Positions 1-9,500 of a stretch of DNA of 64,000 bases are shown here, one piece after another. Each line of letters begins with the position of its first letter. Within the stretch, counting starts at the first letter, position 1. A model generated the notes under the pieces. The model did not search any database, had not been told where the DNA came from, and worked only from the letters and a program-made list of their open reading frames with translations. This stretch comes from Nilaparvata lugens (Eukaryota; Arthropoda; Insecta; Hemiptera; Delphacidae). A program made the position numbers and the translations under genes. The stretch spans positions 2,176,742 to 2,240,741 of the forward strand of contig NC_052517.1 of the NCBI RefSeq assembly GCF_014356525.2, in the 5' to 3' direction.

Positions 1-524
1 GATACAGTATCATCTCAACTTTATACACAACACCATAATTTAATACAAAACAGGATAAAGCTATCTGCTTTGTCTGAAGACAGACAAGGATAGCAACACC
101 AATTTTAATCAGGTGCTGACTTTATAACGTGGACCTCACTATGGGTGTAGTATGTGGAGCAAGTTCATTCATAAACTGAGAACTTTACTATATTTGGTTT
201 ACAAAACTTCCAAACTTTGTCATTTATGATTAACTAGAAACAACAATTTATATTAGATCAGATTAAGGTTTTTAGACGTTCATTAGATCAAGGAATTTCG
301 TTGATAATGTATAATATAATAAAGGAAAGAATTGGTACAGGTTAGGAAATTCACTTATGACGCATCATCACGTCTCAACTACTCAACTCATTAACTTGAC
401 ATTTTGCATATAGATTCATAATTTACCGAGGATAGTTATAGGCCTATTTTGAATTCTTCAAGATTAATCAATCCAATTTTATTGAGGCTATTAAATGATT
501 CTCATTTTTTCCCCAACAGACAAA

Positions 525-597
525 ATGGCGGATTGCAACCTAGTTGAGCCGACAGTGAAGGAAATTGAAATACCTGTACCCTGGGGAGTTATCAAAG
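525..597 (+). CDS. Gene 1 exon 1
   Basis: Start codon at 525 followed by 24 codons ending in PVPWGVIK plus one base, then donor GTAAGC. A CAG acceptor ends at 519, five bases before the ATG, so a non-coding exon may lie upstream. The IPVPWG-x-I motif matches the first exon of gene 2, which supports this start. The exon ends in phase 1. Confidence 0.8.
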
Positions 598-3500
598 GTA
601 AGCTCTACTCTTTCAATTTTTGAGTAGTTGTGAAGATTATACGGTATTTATTATCGGATAGATCAAACATTACAATAGTTATAATAGTGGTTGTTATGCA
701 TCTATCTACAAGGGAAGGAAATACTTGACAATGCTGCCTTTGGAATTACAGACATTAGGGGGACATCAACATAGCTATTTATGTATTAAGAGCGTAATGC
801 GCGACTTTATCGCTCGCGCAAAAACAGTTATCACGCGACGCGAAGCGGAGCGTGATAATTTTGCAAGAGCGATAAAGAAGCATTACGCGCGATACATACA
901 AAATTTTTTCTACAACTGCACAAACCACCTGTTAAATCACTTATATCGGCGGAGTCAATAATAATAATTCGTCTACACTGATATCCATCATGGCTGCAGA
1001 ATCGGAACAATTAACGAATTTTTAGGTTAAGATCTGACCGAGAGTGGTTTGTCTTTTGGCAAGCTGCTTATCATCAGCTGATTAGTGAGTGTAAAGAAAC
1101 TCTTCTACGCATGCGCGAATGATTAGCGAGCGTAAAGAAAATCTACTGCGCATGCGCGGATGGTTAGCGAGCGAAAAAGTAGATTCTCCTCAGAAATAAG
1201 CTGTTTTACGAGGAGAATTGAGTATGTAAATTCTTTCTTTACGCGCAGTTGTAGAAAAAATTAATTATAAAACTCAATGAGTATTAAGATATTAGATTGG
1301 ACCTCTCTATAGAAGAAGGACAATCACAACATGATACAGTATCAATACAATATGATACATTATCATCTTGACTTGATACACAGCACCATAACTTGATACA
1401 AAACAGGATAGACCCATATGCTTTGTGGAATGATAGCAACACCGATTCTAATCAAATTCTGCCATTATAACGTGGACCTCACTATATCTTATCGTTATCT
1501 ATTCATTTATTTAAATTGTGATTTGCTTTGCTTTTGTTTGTAGGCAAATGGTGGGGCCCTGAAGATAGACAACCCTACTTGGCCCTACACGGCTGGCAAG
1601 ACAACTGTGGGTCATTCGATGCACTTGCCAGTCAACTAGCACCAGCTATCAGCTTGCTCTGTATCGACCTGCCTGGCCACGGTCTCTCATCACCTTATCC
1701 ACAGGCAAGTAGCCACGTTCAAGTCGCTTTCAAGTCAAAGTGTAGTCACGTTCAAGTCAAAGTGTTGTCACATTCAAGCCAAGCTGTGGTCACATTCAAG
1801 TCAAACTGTGATCACATTCGAGTCAAACTGTAGTCGAATCAAAGTGTCAAACTGTAGTCACATTCAAGCCAAGCTGTAGTCAAATTCAAGTCAAACTGTG
1901 GCCATAATCAAGTCAAACTGTGGCCATATTCAAGTCAAACTGTAGTCGAATCCAAGTGTCAAACTGTAGTCAAATTCAAGCCAAAGTGTAGTCACATCCA
2001 AGTCAAACTGTAGTCAAATTCAAGCCAAGCTGTAGTCAAATTCAAATCAACTGCAGTCAAATTCAAGACAAGCTGTGGCCATATTCAAGTCAAACTGTAG
2101 TCAAATTCAAGCCATTGTGTGGTCTGAATCAATTCAAACTTTAGTCACATTCAAGTCGATATGTCAGTTACATCTAAAGGTGCGTACAGACTTTCGCTCT
2201 GCTCCGCAACCGAACGTCACTCGAGCAGAGCGATTGATGATCGACCGGCGAGCAACAGTGCAACGCGAGAACAGCTTACATCTCCCGTAACGTTCATGAT
2301 CGGTGCGAGTGCAGTGCGGGGGCAGAGCGATGGCGGTGCGATGCCGGAACGAGGGCGGAGCTTGCGCGGAGCGGGTTGGAGGCGCGTATATCTGTACGCA
2401 GCTTATGGATAATGTCAATGTCAATGTTGACATACGCAAGTACTAACGTTCAAGTCGCATTCAGGTTTAAGTCAATCTGTAGCCAAATTTAGAATTTGAT
2501 TCAGGGCAAACAGTTGTCTGATTAAAGTGAAACTGTGGTCACAACTAGTCAAAATGTAGTTGGATGCAGGTCAAAATGTAGTCAGATTTAGATAAACTGT
2601 GGTCATATTCAAGTCAAAATTAACTCAGTTTCAAGCTGCTTTTACACCAAAGTTATTAAGAAAATGTTAACATAACTTATCATACACATGATGATCATAT
2701 GTGTTTGTCAAGTTCCGTTCAATCTAATAGAATATATAAGGATTATAGTTATTTGTGCAACTAGTGCGCAAAGTGACAGTTTGCTGCACCGAAAGAAACG
2801 TTTACGCCCGAGCCGTAGGCGAGGGCGGAATGGTTTTGTTGAGTGCAGCAGAGGAACTTTGCGCACGTATTTCACATTAAGTTTTTCCTACAGTTACCAT
2901 TGAATATGAAAAGTGGGTAATTATGGGTAAAATTGCCTGAAATCCATCAAATGTATATCTGTGTAATTTTATTATTAATAAATAAAATAGAATGTAGTAT
3001 GTGTGTTTGAATGGCGGGGCGGCTGTGTGCTGTCAACTGCTGTCATCCACTGTTGTCCACCCCTTCAAGATTCTTATAACGTGCACCACAGTCACTGTTA
3101 CCAACTTAATTTTGATTTTCCTGCACTGGTGCTCCATATAACCTACTAACTATTTTGCGTTGCCATGTTGCAAATCTGGAGTGCAGGAAAAATTTTTCCC
3201 GCACTAGAGCGGAAAAGTGATTCTTTGCGTTCTGTAATCAGTGCAGCAATGGCCACTTTTCAAGGTAACTGTAGGAAAAGTTATTAACATTTTGCTAACA
3301 ACTTTGGTGTAAACCAAGCTCTATTTTTATCTTGTTCACAATATTATAAACATTAAATAAATGAAGTGTTGATTTCTAAAGCAAGCACATTTACAACAAT
3401 TATTTATTTGCTTATCTGTTTATTTGTTTAATTTGTTTGACTGTTTCTCCAGGGCATGACCTACTACATATTCTGGGACACAATGGTGCTGATACGTCGC

Positions 3501-6500
3501 ATAGTCAACCACTACAAGTGGCGGAAAGTCTCACTGATTGGCCACTCGCTAGGCGGAGCAGCGGGCTTTCTCTACGCCGGCGCCTTCCCGCAGGACGTCG
3601 ACAAACTCATATCCATTGACATCGTGTGTCCCCGAATTGCTCGAACCGAAGTGCTCATGAAGCAGGTGCCCGATTGTATTGACAAGTGAGTATAGATTGA
3701 ATTCTTATCAATTCAGTATCAACTAGATTGATACTGTATCATATTCTGGATTGATACTGTATCCTGAACAAAACATCTATACTATAATAAAGGAAAGAGC
3801 TGGCTTATAAACGTAGGGGATAGGTATTGACAAGTGAGTATATATTGAATCAATCAGATTGATACTGTATCATATTCTGGATTGATACTGTATCCTGAAC
3901 AAAACATCTATACTATAATAAAGGGAAGAACTGGCTTATACACGTAGGGGATAGGAAATTCACGAATGACGCATCATCACGTCTCAACTACTCAACTCAT
4001 TAACTTGACATTTTGCATATGCATTCTTAATTCACCGAGGATGGTTATAGGCCTATTTCCAATTTTTCAAGATTTCAGTACGAGAAGTTTTCAGTTTGAC
4101 AAGTTCTTAAGTAGGCCCTTGCGGAACTAGTATAGTCTATACTATAATTGACCGAGCGAAGTGAGGTCTAAGATTCAAGTCGACGGTTTGGCATTTATCT
4201 TAATGTTTAAATGTTTATATGTTGCACATTTACGGCGAAACGCGGTAATAGATTTTCATGAAATTTGACAGGTATGTTCCTTTTTTAATTGCGCGTCGAC
4301 GTATATACGAGGTTTTTGGAAATTTTGCATTTCAAGGATAATATGAAAGGAAAAAGGAGCCTCCTTCATACGCCAATATTAAAGTAAAAATCAGACTATA
4401 GAATTATTCATCATAAATCAGCTGACAAGTGATTACACAGATGTGTGGAGAAGCCAGTCTATTGCTGTATTTCCATAAGGTCTATAGTTTCAATCAGGTA
4501 CTTCTGGATGAGAATACTGCGTGAGGTCTACTGTTCACAGAACTACTAGTATAAAAGGAAAAAGGAGCCTCCTTCATACGCCAATATTAGAGTAAAAATC
4601 AGACTATAGAATTATTCATCATAAATCAGCTGACAAGTGATACACAGATGTGTGGAGAAGCCAGTCTATTGCTGTATTTCCATAAGGTCTATAGTTTCAA
4701 TCAGGTACTTGTGGATGAGAATACTGCTTGAGGTCTACTGTTCACAGAACTACTAGTAAACAGACTGTCTCACAAAAATTGTAACAGCTTAAGAGCATAG
4801 ATTCTACATGGAATTTGCAACAGAAAGTTTTCCAGTGGCATGAAAAAGACTAAGAAATTGTCAAAAAACCACTGATTTATTGATAATTAGAAAGACCGGT
4901 TTCGGTTATTACACCATTGTCAATCTCTGATAAACTAAAACTAAATACAAGAGCAGCAGAATTTATACTAGTAGGCGAGTACTAGTATACTAGTTCTACT
5001 ATACTAGTTCTCGCCTACTACTATAAATTCTGCTGCTCTTGTATTTAGTTTGAGTTTATCAGAGATTGACAATGGTGTAATAACCGAAACCGGTCTTTCT
5101 AATTATCAATAAATCAGTGGTTTTTTGACAATTTCTTAGTCTTTTTCATTCAATATGAATAATTACCACAATATCAACTTATCAACTACACAAAAAGTTT
5201 TCCAGTGGCCCTCTGCCGATGGGGGGGACCCGGACTGTAGCCTGCCTCGCTAAAAGCACAAAAAGTCTACTAAACAGCTGATTCATTCTTCCCAAAGTCT
5301 CTAATGATTTGTTATAAATTTCCTGCCTACCTTATTAATGTCTTCAAGAACTTGTGTTAATTGACAGATTTCTGAAATACGAGGGCCTGCCGGAAAGTAG
5401 CCAGCCACGCTACGAGTACGACGAGATGGTGCAGATAGCAATGGACGCCCACAATGGATCGCTGACGAAGCAGAGTTGCCAGACTATGATGAAACGAGGG
5501 ATGCAGCCGTCACGGCAAAACAGTCGAGAATTTATGTTCACACGGGATCCACGATTGAAGGTCAGTATTTTATCACAGAGAAAATATAGCATAAAAAGAT
5601 ATCACATGGTTTGTAGAATTCATTCAAAGCTGAAGTTTTGTATCAAATTATGGTGTTGGTATCAAGTTGAGATGATACTGTATCATGTGAGGTGATACTG
5701 TATCAGTTGAGATGATACTGTATCATGTGAGGTGATACTGTATCAAGTTGAGATGATACTGTATCATGTGAGGTGATACTGTATCAAGTTGAGATGATAC
5801 TGTATCATGTGAGGTGATACTGTATCAAGTTGAGATGATACTGTATCATGTGAGGTGATACTGTATCAAGTTGAGATGATACTGTATCATGTAAGGTGAT
5901 ACTATATCAATGGCAAAACCGGGATCCACGATTGAAGGTCAGTATTATATCACAGAGAAAAGATAGCATAAGAAGATATCCTGATAGAATGAATATAAGA
6001 AGATATCATGGTTTGTAGAATTCATTCAAAGTTGGAAGTTTTGTATCAAATTATGGTGTTGTGTATCAAATTGAGTTGATACTGTATCATATTGTGTTGA
6101 TATTGTACTAAGTGTGGTGATAACATAGAGAATATAAATATCATAAGAGGATAATATGTGCCATGGTTTGTAGAATTCATTCAAAGTTTGCAAGTTTTGT
6201 ATCCAGTTATGATGTTGTGTATCAAGTTGAGTTGATACTGTATCAAGTTGAGTTGATACTGTATCATATTGTGTTGATACTGTATCAATGCAGCCATCAT
6301 GGCAGAACAGTCGAGAATTCATGTTTACCCGGGATCCACGATTGAAGGTCAGTTATAGCATAGAGAAAAGATAGCATACGAAGATATCCTGATAGAAGAT
6401 ATTTTTTTGTGTAGTTGAGAAGTTGATATTGTGGTAATTATTCATATTGAATGAAAAAGACTAAAAATTTGTCAAAAACCACAGATTTATTGATACTTAG

Positions 6501-9500
6501 AAAGACCGGTTTCGGTTATAACACCATTGTCAATCTCTGATAAACTCTGATAAATTGTGTGTTCTGTTGTGGTTTATCAGAGATTGACAATGGTGTAATA
6601 ACCGAAACCGGTCTTTTTAAGTATAATTAAATCTGTGGTTTTTGACAATTTCTTAGTCTTTGTCATCTTCTATATATATAAAAGCGAAATGGCACTCACT
6701 CACTGACTGACTGACTGACTGACTCACTCACTCACTCACTCACTCACTCACTCACTCACTCGCATAACTAAAAATCTACCGGACCAAAAACGTTCAAATT
6801 GGTAGGTATGTTCAGTTGGCCCTTTAGAGGCGCACTAAGAAATCTTTTGGCAATATTTTAACTCTAAGGGTTGTTTTTAAGGGTTTAAAGTTCGTTTCTA
6901 GCATGTATATTCTTCTTCTCCCAATCTCTTAATTATAATTGAAATTTCCATATCATATGTTACTATAGAACTATAATCTAGATAGAGTACCTCTTCGAAA
7001 CAGTTGTTAACTGGCAACTAAATTAATAATTTTGTCAGGTTGGCATTAAGTTGAGTTGACTTTGTTAGGTTGGCACCAAGTTGAAGATTTAAATGCATTC
7101 ATCGCGGAAAAATTGATTGGGCACTGCTACTTCAATCCTGGAAATATTATTATTACTAACCGTCAGGCTCGCTTCGCTCGCCATACGTTTAGTCTGGACC
7201 CCCGACTGGATTGTCCTAACATATGATAAAAATTCTCAAATGAAAAATGCAGGCGAGCGAAGCGAGCCTGCTGATCTCATTCTTGGACGATCCAGTCGGG
7301 GGTCCAGGGGGCGGGGGTCCAGGGGGCGGAGCCCCCTTGCTAGACGGATATGGCGAGCGAAGTGAGCCTGACGGCTAGTTTAATATAAGAAGATATGACA
7401 TGGTTTGTAGAATTCATTTAAAGTTGGAAGTTTTGTATCAAATTATGGTGTTGTGTATCAAGTTGAGATGATACTGTATCATGTGATGTAATACTGTATC
7501 ATGTTGTGGTGATACTGTATCATTAATGGTAATGCTATAGAGAGAAGATAGCATAAGAAGATATGACATAGTTTGTAGAATTCATTCAAAGTTGGAAGTT
7601 TTGTATCAAATTATGGAGATGTGAATCAAGTTGAGATTATACTGTATCATATTGTGTTCTCACTGTATCAATGACAAAACAGACGCGAGTTTCTATTTAC
7701 TAGGGATTCACGATTGAAGGTCAGTTCATTTTCACTGTTTCTGAGGTTAGATTTTGGACTAATTTTGCCTTTCTTGAGGTTGAAACTATAGTTGAAGGTG
7801 GAAATATCAATAAACTATTACAAATTGTTAGATTATACAATGAATTCATACTGAAACGGTTATGAATTCGTGTTCAACTGGTATCCAGGATTGAAGGTCA
7901 GTATTAGCATAGAGAAAATATAGCATAAGAAGATATCCCATGGTTGGTAGAATTCATTCAAAGCTTGCAAGTTTTGTATCAAATTATAGAGTTGTGTATC
8001 GAGCTGAGATGATACTGTATCATGTGTGTTGATACTGTTTCAATGCAGCCATTATGGCAAAACAAGGATCCACGATTGAAGTCAGTTCATTACTTATACA
8101 GCTCACTTTACACTTATGCACCGCCCCATTTATGCAAAGTTTTTATTTTAGATTCCCAATTATCAGGCTTCAGATACAATTTAAATAAAAAATTTCAAGT
8201 GGAAAAGATTGAGCATAAAAATCTCTACAATTAATGTTCAGTAGCATTTTCACCTAAAATTGAAAATAAGCTCGAAATTCGAGAAAAAAAGATTATTCAA
8301 TTGCAAACTGTTGGGAACTGTTGATTCTATTAAATCATTCACTATGAAGAGATAGCAGACCTCGTGTGTCTGCAGCGCTATTGTCCTGTCACCAGCTGGC
8401 TCAAATCATTGAATAGTAGACTTGAGATGCGCGTGAACACTAGCGTCAGTTGATCAATTTTCATAACGGCAAGGAAGTTGTGTGAGTGCGCCACACCAGA
8501 TTTTTGACCGAGCGAAGTGACATCTAAGATTCAAGTCGTCGGTTTAGCATATCTCTTAATGTTTAGATGTTTGAATGTTTAAATGTTTATATGTTGCACA
8601 TTTACGGCGGAACGCGGTAATAGATTTTCATGAAATTTGACAGGTATGTTCCTTTTTTAAATGTTTATATGTTGCACATTTACGGCAGAACGCGGTAATA
8701 GATTTTCATGAAGTTTGACAGGCATGTTCATTTTTTAATTGCACGTCGACGTATATACAAGGTTTTCGGAAATTTTTCATTTCAAGGATAATATAAAAGG
8801 AAAAAGGAGCCTTCTTCATACGTCAATATTAGAGTAACAATCAGACTATAGAATTATTCATCATAAATCAGCTGTCTAGTGGACTATAATACTATTCTTT
8901 CAAAAACATAGAACATCTTGAAAATGTATCTTTCCATCAACGTTAGTAGACAGTTGACTATAATACTACCCGTTCAAAAACATCGAACATCTTGAAAATG
9001 TATCTTTCCATCAACGTTAGTAGACAGTTGCAGCCAGACCTGACAACAGCGCTCACACTCACATTCCGGGACGACACGTCACGGTACGATACGACAGAAA
9101 GCTCTATGTTTATTTAGGATTTTTTCTAGACATTTTAAATTGATAAATAATTCATTAATTTTTGAGAAAACTTAACAACAGGTCAATGTAAGTCACTGAG
9201 CGCGAGGTCTACTGTTCACAGAACTACTAGTATAAAAGGAAAAAGGAGCCTCCTTCATACGCCAATATTAGAGTAAAAATCAGACTATAGAATTATTCAT
9301 CATAAATCAGCTGACAAGTGATTACACAGATGTGTGGAGAAGCCAGTCTATTACTGTATTTCCATAAGGTCTATAGTTTCAATCAGGTACTTGTGGATGA
9401 GAATTCTGCGTGAGGTCTACTGTTCACAGAACTACTAGTATAAAAGGAAAAAGGAGCCTCCTTCATACGCCAATATTAGAGTAAAAATCAGACTATAGAA

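Noticed and set aside
725..961. 78-codon open frame upstream of exon 2
   Set aside because: It lies across a hairpin and TIR element, has no family resemblance, and is not in a splice-compatible position with gene 1.
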